DNA of 64,000 nt, taken from NCBI GenBank assembly GCA_024449915.1, contig JAMZAV010001833.1:1-64000 (forward strand). Reading direction: 5' to 3'. Source of the DNA: Sweltsa coloradensis. Taxonomy: Eukaryota; Arthropoda; Insecta; Plecoptera; Chloroperlidae. This document shows positions 32,640 through 44,280 of the stretch, one piece after another. The notes under the pieces are model-generated. The model did no database searches. It worked only from the letters and a program-made list of their open reading frames with translations, and was not told where the DNA came from. Numbering within the stretch: position 1 is the stretch's first letter; every line of letters begins with the position of its first letter. A program made the translations under genes and the position numbers.

Positions 32640-33694
32640 ACACTTGTATTTTTCCGATCATCTGGTCACGCATAGCATTGGAATGATTGGAAGCAATTTC
32701 CTTCTTTGTATAGTCTCTCTAAAAAACTTATTATTTCCTTTATTGTGCCAATTGTGTTTCTTATCTCATTTACGGCATCCAAATCTTTAACAACTAGTTT
32801 AATTTATGTGTTGCCACATGTGCCGTCACATACAATCTTTCCACCTCACCTCCTTAGCAGCCATTGTGGAACAGCCATCATACCCTTGACCGACAATCTT
32901 ATTTTTATCTAGCCCACATTTATTAATAAACCGTAGAATATTGTTGGCTATTGCCGCTGCATTAAGTTCGGTTTAGGGGACAAACCCAAGAAAAATCTTC
33001 CCTTATCATTGGTTCTTTTCCGGTCACTTCACGTAACGCACTCCATCGATAACGGTTTTGTTCTAGATATATCAGCAGTCTCATCTGCCAAAATGGAATA
33101 ACACTCGGCCAACCGCACATAATCATGTACCTCTTGTGGTATCAATTTTTCGCCGATATTTTTTATGTCATTTTGAGTGCGGTGGGAAGTATATTTTGCA
33201 TTTTTAGAAGCAGTTTGCAAATGCTCTTGTCAAGTTTTGTCCCCTGCGTCGACACAAAACTCAAGTAAATCATGAAACATGCCACTACCTGATTCTTTAC
33301 CCCTCAGAGAAGCGTCGTGTACTCCACAGAACACGTTTGATTTGACTATTGGTACTAGCTCCCGTCAATGCTCGTCAATCCGTCAGTGCGCTGCTGAGTT
33401 AATCTGTTCATCTATGCTTAGAACTTTGTTCTCCATAAAATTAGAGGTTTCACTTGAATCACGATGCCATTGTGATTTAACATGTGCACGTGCGGACTCG
33501 TGAAAATCCTTGTTGACGAATTCACGAGTAGCAAATGCTCCCTGCACTCCGCGAGTAACTTTCGGACGAAACAATATACGCAAGTATGACATAGTGCGCA
33601 TTATGCATAGAACTGCGCGAAAAAGAATGCTATGTATGGCGTCATTGTTTATTGCACTATTACAGACAACCTGTTCGATACCGAAACATCTCAA
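32640..33694 (-). pseudogene. hAT transposase, ZMYM1/DUF4371-like relic
   Basis: Read from high to low coordinates the minus strand gives, in order: FHESARAHVKSQWHRDSSET (33440-33500 area), ECYSILADETADISRT (about 33050-33100, containing the first catalytic Asp context), NKCGLDKNKIVGQGYDGCST (about 32860-32930), VVKDLDAVNEIRNTIGTIKE (about 32720-32780) and an LCVTR segment near 32660. This is the domain order of DUF4371/ZMYM1-like hAT transposases. The frame changes repeatedly and stops are present; the C-terminal dimerisation region is absent. Confidence 0.8.
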
Positions 33695-33799
33695 ATATAA
33701 ATTAATTGTATTTATAGTGAGTAGTACGTTTTGGGTTCGATCCCCATTCGATAATTTGTTTTTATTATTTCAAAATTGTGTTCTTTATTATGTTTTCAC

Positions 33800-34165
33800 G
33801 TGTTGCTGTAGGTAGACCTTGTAAGTCCATGTTTACACCTTGCAGTATGTTTGCGACTGGCTCAAGTATGGCAGAGTATTTTATCTGTAGAGAAATAATG
33901 AAAATTAGTGTTTGAAGCTGCGCACCGAAGTTGGTGAGCAAGTGGTTTTGTTTCTGGATTTGATGTTGTCGAAAGTGATTTCAATGCAGCCGTAATTGGA
34001 ATGAGATTGTCAATAAAGATCCAAATACTCTTGTATTAGATGACCACCTAGTTTTCGCTCAGCATTCGTATGTTTGGGATTATTTTTCGTCTTAGAGCAC
34101 TTTCCCTAACAAACTTGATGATAGATTTTACTGTTCCAATTGTGTTTCGAATTTAGAAATCTGAC
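33800..34165 (-). pseudogene. Second hAT (ZMYM1-like) fragment
   Basis: The minus strand shows NTIGTVKSIIKFVRES near 34120, an ENRWSS-like segment near 34060, and AILEPVANILQGVNMDLQ near 33840. These correspond to the middle-to-late part of the same hAT type as the neighbouring 32640-33694 relic. Because these later domains lie before the neighbour's N-terminal ones, the two are separate copies or a rearrangement. Confidence 0.6.
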
Positions 34166-34178
34166 AATAATTTCACTT

Positions 34179-34911
34179 GTTGGATGAGCGTAGCGAGCGA
34201 AGCGAAGATTCCATTCTACTACACTGGAGAAAAAAATCCGGAATGTTTTTTTTTTTTTTCTTTTTGTATTTTTGTCTGTTTGTCCGCACGATTCCGGCTA
34301 AACCGATACTCCGATTGAGATGAAATTTTATGGAGGCCTTCGAAATCTCTGAACTTAGAACTGCCACGTTTTTGAGCGCAATCGGAAAATTATTTCTCAT
34401 GAAAATCGCAATTTTACGATTTTTTTCGATTTTTTAAAAATTTCTTTGACTTAAAACACCTACATGCTTTATCCGATTTTAATGATTTTTGAACAGAACC
34501 TTTATTTTATGAATTAAGATATTCTTGTGAAATTTGAGCGCAATTGAAAAATATTTATCATAAAAATCGAAATTTTACGGGTTTTTTTCTTTTTTTAAAC
34601 AATTCTTTGACTTATAACACCTACATGCTTTATCCGATTGTAATGATTTTTTCGCAGAACCTTAATTTTATGAATTTATATATTAGTGTTAAATTTGAGC
34701 GCAATCGAGAAATTATTTCTTATAAAAATCGCAATTTTACGATTTTTTTTAACAATTTCGATTAATAAATTAAAAAATTAAAGTTAATTTTTAATTTAAT
34801 TTAATTTAATTTAATTTAAAAAAAATTCAACTTAGTAATGATTTTTCCACAGAACAACAGAAAATTCGCAGAACACATGGCAGCTCAATGCACCAATTAC
34901 GCTCATCCAAC
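34179..34911 (+). mobile_element. MITE with internal ~160-bp tandem repeats
   Basis: Terminal inverted repeats GTTGGATGAGCGTA / TACGCTCATCCAAC (14 bp). The left end continues GCGAGCGAAGCGAAG, then ATTCCGGCTAAACCGATACT and GGAGGCCTTCGAAATCTCTG. Three internal units start near 34373, 34536 and 34697, each with GCGCAATCG, TTACGATTTTTT, CTACATGCTTTATCCGATT and AGAACCTTTATTTTATGAAT. No transposase. No clear target duplication. Confidence 0.75.
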
Positions 34912-35426
34912 AACGCGGCGGGACTTAAGCGTTTTCCTAGTAAGAGAACACGATGACATATTGCGCTACTACTAAGGTACTACCTACCTTTCTGGAAGGT
35001 GTAATATCCGACATGCACTACACATAATTTTTCATTTCATTTGTTGTTACATTTTCGTTTTTTACCCCCTTTTTACCAATGTCCCTCCTTAACAACATCA
35101 AAGCAAAGATTTAGGATTGTAGTTAGAATCATAGGGACTTTACTGCATTATCTATGGTTCTTTTGTCAACAATTGAATCGAGGAGATACTCAGATGAGAC
35201 ATGACGTATATGTCTCAACTGGATATCCCCCTCATTGTCTATGTTGCACATGTAGAAAAGCAAGCACGCTAACTTATAGGGGTTATATAAAATATGACGT
35301 GTTTTGTGTGGCCCCATTCCACTTTGAAATTTTGTGTTGAAATGCCACATGGCTGACTCTGAATTTTTAGTTGCCAAGACAGATATGTGGCTGGTCTCAA
35401 ACCTGCGGAAAGAAAAGCTCATTGTA

Positions 35427-35529
35427 ATGAGACGCCCCCAAGAATGTTCCAGGGCCATCAAATTCCAACTCGCAACCTATGAGACGCCCCCAAGAATGTT
35501 CCAGGGCCATCAAATTCCAACTCGCAACC
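35427..35529 (+). repeat. 51-bp tandem duplication across SINE border
   Basis: A 51-bp unit beginning ATGAGACGCCCCCAAGAATG and ending in the first bases of SINE-B (AACTCGCAACCT) occurs twice in a row, starting about 35427 and 35478. It includes both flanking DNA and SINE 5' end, so it arose after insertion, or by assembly slippage. Confidence 0.8.
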
Positions 35530-35846
35530 TTCTCGTGGTTTGTCCCGTGATTAGGGGAGTTTTTCTCCCTGAAACAAATGGCGAGCTCTGGGTCGTCGTC
35601 GGGGAACTTTCCCCTTCCCTTTGACTACCTCCGACGGCGACGAAAATGACAACACGGACGGATGATGACAGACGGAGACGACCACGACGTGGAGGAACCC
35701 CTGCCCTCCCCATACGCTAGTGGCTGGTTCTGACCAGCACATGCCTGCCCACCCCTTGTTCCCCCGCGTCATCCCTTACGTCCCTCCCTTCGTCTCGATT
35801 AGCCAAGTTGCATAAGTATGAGACGTTAAGCAATATCCAATCAGAT
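35504..35846 (+). mobile_element. SINE-B with 13-bp target duplication
   Basis: CAAGAATGTTCCA at 35491-35503 and 35847-35859 flanks the element (and occurs once more at 35440 through the local duplication). Full-length with head, body, CCATACGCTAGTGGCTGGTT, CACCCCTTGTTCCCC and the common tail. Confidence 0.9.
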
Positions 35847-36104
35847 CAAGAATGTTCCATCGATTGTTTACAAGCCTGCCATTCGTTTGCAACCAATTAC
35901 CTCTTACGTCTATAGGTTCCAAGATTTTTTAACTCGGCCTCAATCCTGCCTTGAAGCCAATCTAGTGTATCTGCTTCTTTCTTGTTTCTTAGTTGTTCGA
36001 ACCACTCCAAATGCTTGCCGTCTTTTGATAGGCCTACACCAGACATACCGCTAAACACAGTCATAATTTATGAGATTGTTGTGTTTGCTCTTAGTAAGAT
36101 GAGG

Positions 36105-36570
36105 AACATCGTTATGATATAATAATATAACAATCCATGGATGAGGCAATATTTGCATCACTAAAGTATCGTCACGATATACATAATTACAAGTATAGAA
36201 ATATAACTCACAATCAATAAATTAGAGCTCGCAGAGTTCATGTACTTGTGTGATTAACAACACGATTTTGAAGAGTTTCAATGCACTTGACGTACAGCAT
36301 CGATATGACCTCGCCGCCCCGTACCTTTTGACTACCACCTTCACTCACACTACACTACACAGCGCAGGCTCGCCTCGCAGTCTGCCTGTCGTTCTTGTTG
36401 CGAGCATGTCTTGCTCAGATGTCCTTGCATCGTTCTGTAATGTTTCTGTTCTGTCCAGTCTGGGAGGTTTGTCTACTCATTCTTCTGCCCTGCTTGACAG
36501 GGAAGCCCTCGTCATCTCAGTATTGACCGTACTGCGTGTGGGGTTGATGCTAGGAAAGTTGCTATGATGG
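36105..36570 (+). repeat. Rep-A repeat, copy 7
   Basis: Signature AAGTATCGTCACGATATAC at 36165, then CATCGATATGACCTCGCCGC at 36298, CGTACCTTTTGACTACC, and TCTGTTCTGTCCAGTCTGG. Ends near TGCGTGTGGGGTTGATGC. Confidence 0.75.
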
Positions 36571-37579
36571 AGAGGAATAGTAGCCTCGATTGTGTGGTAG
36601 CCAGGCGATATCGACCCCGCGGCCGTAAGATTTATGGCAAGATCTCAGATGTGGATCTGTATCTGATTTTTTGGTCAGATGGTTATTTAGCCTTTAGTGT
36701 TTTGATGGTTTTCTCTTGATGGAAACTCTTCTTGTATTACACATAAACATGGGAAAACTTAAGGCTATATTTTGTGTGTTTGTTAAAAAATGTTCTATAA
36801 TCGCTTGTAGGCCTACTTCGTTAACCAAGGGTTGTAATCATCATAGTCGTCATGAGTGAGACTGCCTTCAAATGAGGCACATGAAAGTAATTTCATAGAA
36901 ACATGGACAATGAATGTGGGCATGAGCCAATAAGCTTTTTTTCATGTAACACATACGGCAAACACATGCATAGCCGTATTTGCTGTTTCAATAACACGAT
37001 ATTGCCGCTTTTCACTTGCAGGAGTGTTCTTTTCTTTTGTTCAGATGTCGATCTGGAATCTGGAGCATGATCTGAGCGTGGTCGGTTAGGTTTACAGATT
37101 TATTAAAAAGCTCAGTCTAAACTGTCATTTATTACATCGTCCACAACCAGATTAAGATTGTGAGCTGCACAATGCACTAAAATAGCATTAAGCTTAATGT
37201 TGTTCAATCTATTTTGAACACTTGAATACGTTCCGTCGGTCCCGATCACTCGGCTTCCCAATCATAACCTTGTCCTCTACATCTTTGTAGCGTACTTTTT
37301 TTCATAATAATATCATCTTGTAAATTTATGAATAATGTAATTTTTATTAACTATTTTCAGTATTTTTACTATTTGTATTTTGTTACCTGCGATGCTGGAA
37401 TGCACAAACTTTCGGGCAACTTGTACCAGCCGTGGGTATTTGCAACCATTTTCTTGCCACCATTTAAGTGGATCTGCAGTGCATTGGTTGGAGACCTTGA
37501 AAGGAATAATAATTTCTTTCATTTGTGTCATTGGATTTATTTAATATTATTATTTATTAATTTAGCAATAAACACATTA

Positions 37580-38000
37580 TTGGATGAACGTAGCGAGCGT
37601 AGTGAGCGAAGCAAAGATTCCTTATCATTACACTGAAGAAAATATCCAGATTGTTTTTTTTTTGTGTTTTTGTGTGTTTGTTAACACGATTCCGGCTAAA
37701 CCGATACTCCAATTATGATGAAATTTTCTGGAGGCCTTCGAAATCTCTGGACTTAAAACTGCCACGTTTTTTTAGCGCAATCGAAAAATTATTTCTTATA
37801 AAATGGCAATTTAACGATTTTTTTTCGATTTTTAAACATTTCTTGGACAACACTTACATGCTTTATTCTGTTGTAATGACTTTTTTACAGAACCTTTATT
37901 TTATGAATTAATAATTTTTGTAAAATTTGAGCGGGGTATTCTAAAATTATTTCTCATGAAAATCGCAATTTATGATTAATTTATTTAAAAAACTCTTTTT
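37580..38000 (+). mobile_element. MITE of the GTAGCGAGCG family, 3'-incomplete
   Basis: Starts TTGGATGAACGTAGCGAGCG and follows the 34179 element through ATTCCGGCTAAACCGATACT and CTTCGAAATCTCTGGACT, with about one and a half internal tandem units. No right terminus is found. Confidence 0.7.
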
Positions 38001-38379
38001 TGGCTTATATATATGTAGTTACGGGTTTGGGGTTTTCGTCCAGTGAAGTGTTTATTATGTACAATACCTTTTAAAACAACGTTTCGCCGGAATGTCCTCC
38101 GGCGTCTCAGGTTTTTGACAGGACCCGGGCTGCTTCTCTCCTTCCTCTTCGATGGGCAACAGTGTTGTCTCTTTAATATAAGCGCACGGTCTCTTACGCC
38201 GTAAATTCAAATGTTGAAAATATAATTCTCTATTGAACAGAATTTTGAACACAATATTGAACACACACAACGCAAGTACTGTAAGTACGGTAAGTAAGTA
38301 GGTAGTAAGTACGGAGGTTGGAGTCACAGTGCGAAACGTCGGTGGACGCCCAGGTTCTGCCCTGGTTCATCTTATTGCG

Positions 38380-41215
38380 ACCGGTTTTTTCCAATCGGCT
38401 TTTTAACGTTGTTGGGAATTGCGCACTGCCATCAACTCCTTAAGGAAACTGCCGCGGGCGAAGACAAGCTCGCACATGAAATGTTCCTCCACCTGACTGA
38501 CCAAATTCTCTTGAGATTATTCTGCTCTTTCCTAAATTCGTTATTGTTATCGGACGGATTTCCTGACTTTGGCCCGTAAAAGGGGGCCCCTTTTTTTTAT
38601 TCTTTCCGCTTTTGAAACCAGGTAAAAGACAAAACATTACACCTGCTCTTATCGACCCATATCTCTAACTAGTTGTTTCTGCAAATTGTTTGAGAAAATG
38701 GTCATAGCGCCTTATGTGGCTTTTGGATATCTCGTGGCTTGCTTACTAAATGTTCAGTGTTGGAATTTCGACAGCGACGGAGTTCAATCGACCACCTCGT
38801 GCGATTGGAAACCTTCATCCAAGAAGGTTATGTGGCTAAACAGCACGTAATAGGTGTCTCGTTTTGACATAAAGAAAGCATATGACACCAACGTGGCGCT
38901 ATGCCATATTACACCCAATTCACGAGTGGGATTTTACAGTGTCACTTGCCAGGTTTATACTAGAACTTTCTTCATGATAGAACATTTGAAGTACGGATAA
39001 ATAACATTTTATCAGACGCCAATATGAACTCCAACGGGAGTTCCTCAAGGATCTGTCCCTTTCGGTTCCCCTGTTTGCAGTCGCAATTAACAGTGTCACC
39101 TCGGCATACCACGTCCATCATGTCCTACTTATTCATCGACGACTTGGGGATTTTCTATAGGTCGGTCACATTTCCGGGTTTGACGAACGACATCTACCGA
39201 TTGCATTTGAACAACATCAGTGGATTGGGCCGCGCACGCGACAACAAAATTTTCTGGCGATAAAACACAATGTATTCAACTTTTGGTCGCAGTCGGAATA
39301 TGCCGTAGATCCACGTCTTACCTAAACGGTTGTGCACTTGAATTTAAACCACACGTTCGCGTTCTTGGCTTGGAGTTTGAATACTAAACTAAATTGGGAG
39401 ATCCTACGTGCACAGAATTGCGCAACGATGTATGTTGAAATTAAATATCCTTAAAGTGCTTAGTAACACTTCATGGGGTGCGACAGGACATGTCTTTTGG
39501 CGAATATATGTTCACTGGTTAGTCCGTAATGACTATGCCTGTTGGGTTCTACTCGTCGGGCCCGTGCTATATTCCCATCTTGAAACTTCTCGATACTGTC
39601 CACCACAGTGGTTCCGGCTGGCGCTTTGGTGCATTTTCGGACGAGCCCCGGCCTCAGCCTGTATGCTGAGGCAGGAATACCCCCTCGCAGAAAGACGGAA
39701 CTACTTTGTTGGGCAGATACGTATTGAGATCCGGTAACAATGCGTAACCACCCATCTCAAACGCATCTTTGTTGATGAGATATTTGTCCTCACTTCGATA
39801 CCAAACCTTTGGCGACCCTTCCAGTTCGTTTACGTTGCAGACATCTTTTTAGAATTTTAAATTTTGATGTACCCCAATCTATGAGTTTCGTTTTTGAGCC
39901 GAAACCCTCCATGGCTAACTTCCGGGAACCTGAAATTTGTTTCGACCTTTTGCCGATATAATAGTCCACAACATCAGATGTAATTTTCAAAACTCGTTTT
40001 TTCAAGCTATTTGTCAACGATACCATACCTTTAATTCATTTTCACTGATGGGGATCTAACTGTCTCGAAGGTTGGTTGCGCTTACTATTGTGGCGGCAGT
40101 TGGTGGTTGGTTTCAGACTTCATGACATGTGTTTCTGTTTTTACTGCTAGAAATGTATGCCATACGAGAAGCTTTGAGATATATTATGAACAAAGAATGC
40201 TGAAGCTTCCTGGTATTGTTTTCAGATTTTTAAAGTGCCTTCAGGCCACTCCACGTCATGTTCTCTACTCCCCATTTCATAATTGACATTCAGTTCTTCA
40301 TGGAGAACTTCATGCGAGAGGCTACAAATCTTTTCTGCTGGGTCCCCTGGTCATGTGTTATCTCTGGCAACGGAAAAGGAGGCTGACCTTGGCGCCAGGG
40401 CTGCAACGCAAAAAGCATCAACTGATTTTTGCTTCGACCTGTTCCTGATGTCCCACTTGGGTTCAAGAACCATATGTTGGAAACTAGTTTCAGGATTGTT
40501 GGAATGCTGTGCAAGAACAATAAACTGAGCCGTTGTGATGCCCTGTCCCTTTCACCTGAAAGTCGACCCCCATTCTTCCATACTTTCTCGTCGTGAGGAG
40601 GTTTGTCTTGGCGCGAGTACGAATAGGGCACACCCACCTCCCCCATGCCTACTTTTTACCAGAGATAAGATTGCTCCGATTTTGCGACACGGTGTGAATG
40701 TGTTGCTATCCGTTCATCATTTGTTACTGCTCTAAGTATGATGGTTTGAGACTCCAATTAACTTTAAATATATCATATGAGAACTTTTGTCTAGAAAACA
40801 GTGAAAACACTTATCAGATTTCTAAACCTTAGCATCTGATCGACAAACTATGACAGTTCATATTAAAAAATAAATATAAATCCCTGAAGCATGTTGACTT
40901 GCTATTCCATAATGACGAACGTTGGCAACGGTTTTCCTGATAATGAATTATGATTATGATTTGGTAATTTGACTTTTCTACATATGACAACTTTAGCATG
41001 TATACCTTTTCCCGATTATTGGCTGTCTACAAATATATCGCCCTCGTGGCAATTCTTTTTATGACAATGAATATATCAAAACACATTTAACTTATTACCG
41101 TATTTTACATTATACATAGTTACTACTTCTTGGGGCACGGGGGGGCGGGGGAGGGGAGAATAATCTTTGCCGTTAAAACGAACCCTAAACTACTAATACT
41201 AATACTATCTGGTTC
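38380..41215 (+). mobile_element. LINE-A, longer degraded copy with reverse transcriptase
   Basis: Plus-strand frames read: PISLTS/CFCKLFEKMV (38650-38700), an AYDT motif (38870-38890, after KHVIGVSF-like residues), TPTGVPQGSV (39025-39060 region), the palm motif LFIDDLGIFY (39125-39155; YxDD-type box as FIDD), LNGCALEFKPHVRVLGLEF (39325-39380), then LLDTVHHSG and ACMLRQEYPLAERRN. From 39790 it matches the RNase H copy at 26553-27600 closely, differing mainly by single-base insertions and deletions. The 3' end has ACTAATACTAATACTA at 41190-41210. Jockey-type; broken in many places. The endonuclease region is not visible. Confidence 0.8.
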
Positions 41216-41499
41216 ACTGGTACGACTCTGGACCATGTGTATCCATCGCAGAGTCTGGATTATCTGTTTTATGTTTTCCCCTTCTGAAACGTTGAAGGTT
41301 TTCATTAAATATTGTTTTTTAAACATCCAAATATAGCGTGATTATTTCCGTAAAGTGTAACATAACATAACTTGAATCACGAAAGCCTACAACAGAACTA
41401 TAATATATATAGAGTCACATATAGTGTATATCAAGTTCACAGGTTTTTGGAAACTCAAATATTGTAAAACGGTTTGATTGGATTCTATTAATGAGTTAT

Positions 41500-42060
41500 T
41501 TCAACAGGATCAATACGAGGGCGGTGGAACGCAGAGTGTGTGATTGTTGCGCGTGCATTTAGCGGGAATGTTGGAAGTTTGCCACTTTCAAAATCAAATC
41601 CAGATCAATGAGACCATGATGAGTTTGTAGTGAATAAGATGTCAGTTGCTTTTTACCGGCGATTTTCCTAATGTAGACATTTGAAACTTTGACCACAGGA
41701 GAGGAAATACAATGAGCGGTGATAGTAATGTATGATTGAAAACAGAAAAAAATCGCATGAACTTTGTTTGCACGCCGCTCGACCTCACTTAATTTTTGTT
41801 ACATATGAGGATTCCACACGAACACTCGCGTAATCCACGTGAGGACGAATCAAAGCTAGATATATCTTTTCGTCGTTGTTTCTTGGTGAGAAGTCCTTCG
41901 AGCAGTTACGTTTTAAGAAATTCGAGGAGGTTGATGAGGCTTTAGGTGGTAGCGTTATGAATGTGTTTTCACTGAATAATAGGTCGCTGGACATCTGAAC
42001 ACCCAAGTACTCTGATTTGTTGACTCTCGCGAGCACTTCGATTCGTATGATGTTTTTAAT
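41500..42060 (-). pseudogene. Non-LTR reverse transcriptase C-terminal fragment (CR1-like)
   Basis: The minus-strand frame encodes SEYLGVQMSSDLLFSENTF, then a KASSTSSNFLKRNC segment, then YLALIRPHVDYASV and LSEVERRANKVH. This is the typical order YLGV.l..dL.w..Hi, K.ns.LgfLkRNl, Y..lvRp.leYas.vW, lE.vQrrA. It is the only recognisable LINE coding piece on the minus strand. No RT catalytic box remains. Confidence 0.7.
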
Positions 42061-42192
42061 GAGGCTTTCTGTTGTGAAGGTGATATATTAAATTTGTCTC
42101 CACTTGAGGTTAGGGCCCAACTTTTTACACCAGATTGCGAAGTTATTCAGATCGATTGTAGGGCAATACAGTACCTAGCCTACACCACTGAG

Positions 42193-42960
42193 GCCTACAC
42201 AAGTAACACGAATAGAAAAATGTGATATTTCGACAATAGTGTCGTCACGATGAGCCGCCACTAGTTCTGTGCTTTTGTCATCAATATAGTTTTGAATATT
42301 TCAATGCCTTACCCAACAATGATATGGACCTCAGCCCGACCCGCACCTTTTTGGACCTCGCATCTACATAAGCTACAGGCACAGTGGGCAAGCAGACTCA
42401 CCTCCCATTTGGTCTTTGTTCATTGTACGAATTCATCATCGCCCCTCTCATAGTCGATAAAAATCTCCTGACCAGCACGCGCCTGTCCACCGACCTTGTC
42501 CCCCCGCGTCTCCTTACGTCCCTCCCTTCGTCTCGCTTAGCCAAGTTGCATAAATTGTGAAGACGTTAAGCATATCCAAAAAAATCCAGCCACATATTTG
42601 AGCAATTTCTCTTTATGTTTCTGATCGTGAAGTTAAGTGTATGCTCACTCATTCTTGTTGTGACATACGGCATACAACTCTGGGAAGAGCCTGAAATCAG
42701 AATGATATATTACTATTTTTCAAGTTTTATTTACCAATGAATTTTTCTTCAATACGTGTCATCAATTACATCCATTCATCTTATGTATAATCATAACGTA
42801 TCGTTTTGTGTTAACCCAGATCAATTATTTCGGCTGTATTGTATTCTGGTTGGATCCTTCGCGAGCAGCCTACCAAGCCTCACGCATTCTCTGTGCGTGT
42901 ATTAATGCAGATGATCTGCGCACCGTGATGTGCACATTTTGGCGAGCCGTATTTGAGTAT
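42193..42960 (+). repeat. Rep-A repeat, copy 8, with SINE-B fragment inside
   Basis: Signature AGTGTCGTCACGATGAGCCG at 42237. The 3' variant (TGTGACATACGGCATAC, GTATCGTTTTGTGTTAACCC, CGAGCAGCC) matches copy 6 and shows the intact target site in which LINE-A is inserted at 26538. A SINE-B 3' part (about 42465-42583) interrupts it, flanked by AAAAAT-type sequence. Confidence 0.7.
42465..42583 (+). mobile_element. SINE-B 3' part
   Basis: CTCCTGACCAGCACGCGCCT, then ACCTTGTCCCCCCGCG and the shared tail with one rearranged base cluster (ATAAATTGTGAAGACG). 5'-truncated copy inside Rep-A copy 8. Confidence 0.75.
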
Positions 42961-43768
42961 CAAGTACGCAGCTTGCCAGCTTGCGTAATTAATGTCACGT
43001 TTCGTTCACAAGCAGCACTGGAAATGGTAGAAAGTGCAGCACAATTGCCCTTCGTACCCCTTCTTTCCAACTCACTTGTTTGACAACTTTTTACATTCCA
43101 AATACAAGGTCTTTCTGTTAATAATTCAAGACCTTTTGCGCAAGGCAAAAGTTGTCGCAGGATTTCTCTGTGCCTGCGTTTGATCAACGTTTAGGAATTA
43201 TAACCCCTTATTCCGCGAGTGAAAGCTTGCGTTGTTGTGTAGGTAGTTCCCCCCCCTATCAAACGAGGAGCGCTCTTTTCTTCTTTTTGCGTAAGGTCTA
43301 AGAAAGGCTTGCACTTAAGGTCTCGTTGGGAATGTGCTCCTCTCCAAATGCCATGGCAGCTTTCGCAAATGAACCTTGCAAAATGGCACAGTGGCGCCTG
43401 TCCCAGCGGCGCACACCTGGCATGGTTTTTTGTAAGGCAATAACTATAATCCCCGATGTCCTAATCTTCGTCAGTCTCGCTTGTGTCTTTTGGTTTGTGT
43501 TTGATGGTATTTTCACACAAGCACACACCCAAATACATTTCCACTTGATGTCCGACACTCCTACTGAAAAAAACCGTGGCGAATGTTGTGACAGCGTACT
43601 AACAACGTAAACGTTTTCAGCTTGCTTGAGGGGCACGGGTACTGATACAAATCCCTTAGTTGTTTACATTTTTATCCACTACCTTGATGGCTTGCGCTGG
43701 GCCTTTGTATCTGATGATTTTGGTGATGATATTACTATCCAGTTTCTTTGGCCATGACGCAGTTGTTA

Positions 43769-43926
43769 CCATCAAATTCCAACTCGCAACCTTCTCGTGG
43801 TTTAGCCCCGTGATTATGGAGTTTTTCTCTCTTGAAACTAATGGCGAAGCTCTGGGTCGTCGTCGGGAACTTTCCCCTTTCCCTTTGACTACCTCCCCGA
43901 CGGCGACGACAATGACACCACGGACG
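43769..43926 (+). mobile_element. SINE-B, truncated, first of a pair
   Basis: CATCAAATTCCAACTCGCAA head through GACGGCGACGACAATGACAC and CACGGACGG, then abruptly the start of the next SINE. The CGCAACC-type head marks a slightly different subfamily from the CGACACC-type copy that follows. Confidence 0.8.
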
Positions 43927-44280
43927 GGCCTTCAAATTTCCACTCGACACCTTCTCGCGGTTTGGCCCTTGAATAGGGGAGTTTCACTCCCATGAACTAT
44001 GGCGAGCTTTGGGTCGTCGTCGGGAACCCCTTCCTTTTGACACCTCCCCATCCCCGACGGCAACGACAAGACAACGCGGACGGATGATGACACAGCGGAG
44101 ACGACCACAGACGTGGGTGAAAACCCCTGCCCCCCTCCACCATTTGCTTGTGGCTGGTTCTGACCAGCACGGCCTGTCCACCCCTTGTCCACCCGCGTCA
44201 TACTTACGTCCCTCCCTTCCGTCTCGATTAGCAAGTTGGCATAAAAAAATTTGTTTTTTTATGAGACTAAGCAATATGTA
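43927..44280 (+). mobile_element. SINE-B, second of a pair
   Basis: TTCAAATTTCCACTCGACAC to the common tail, with many single-base errors and a T-rich disruption inside the tail (44240-44265). The head-to-tail arrangement with the previous copy suggests insertion of one SINE into another. Confidence 0.8.

Noticed and set aside
34179..34911. Target-site duplication for the MITE
   Set aside because: Flanks CACTT and AACGC do not match in any offset I tried.
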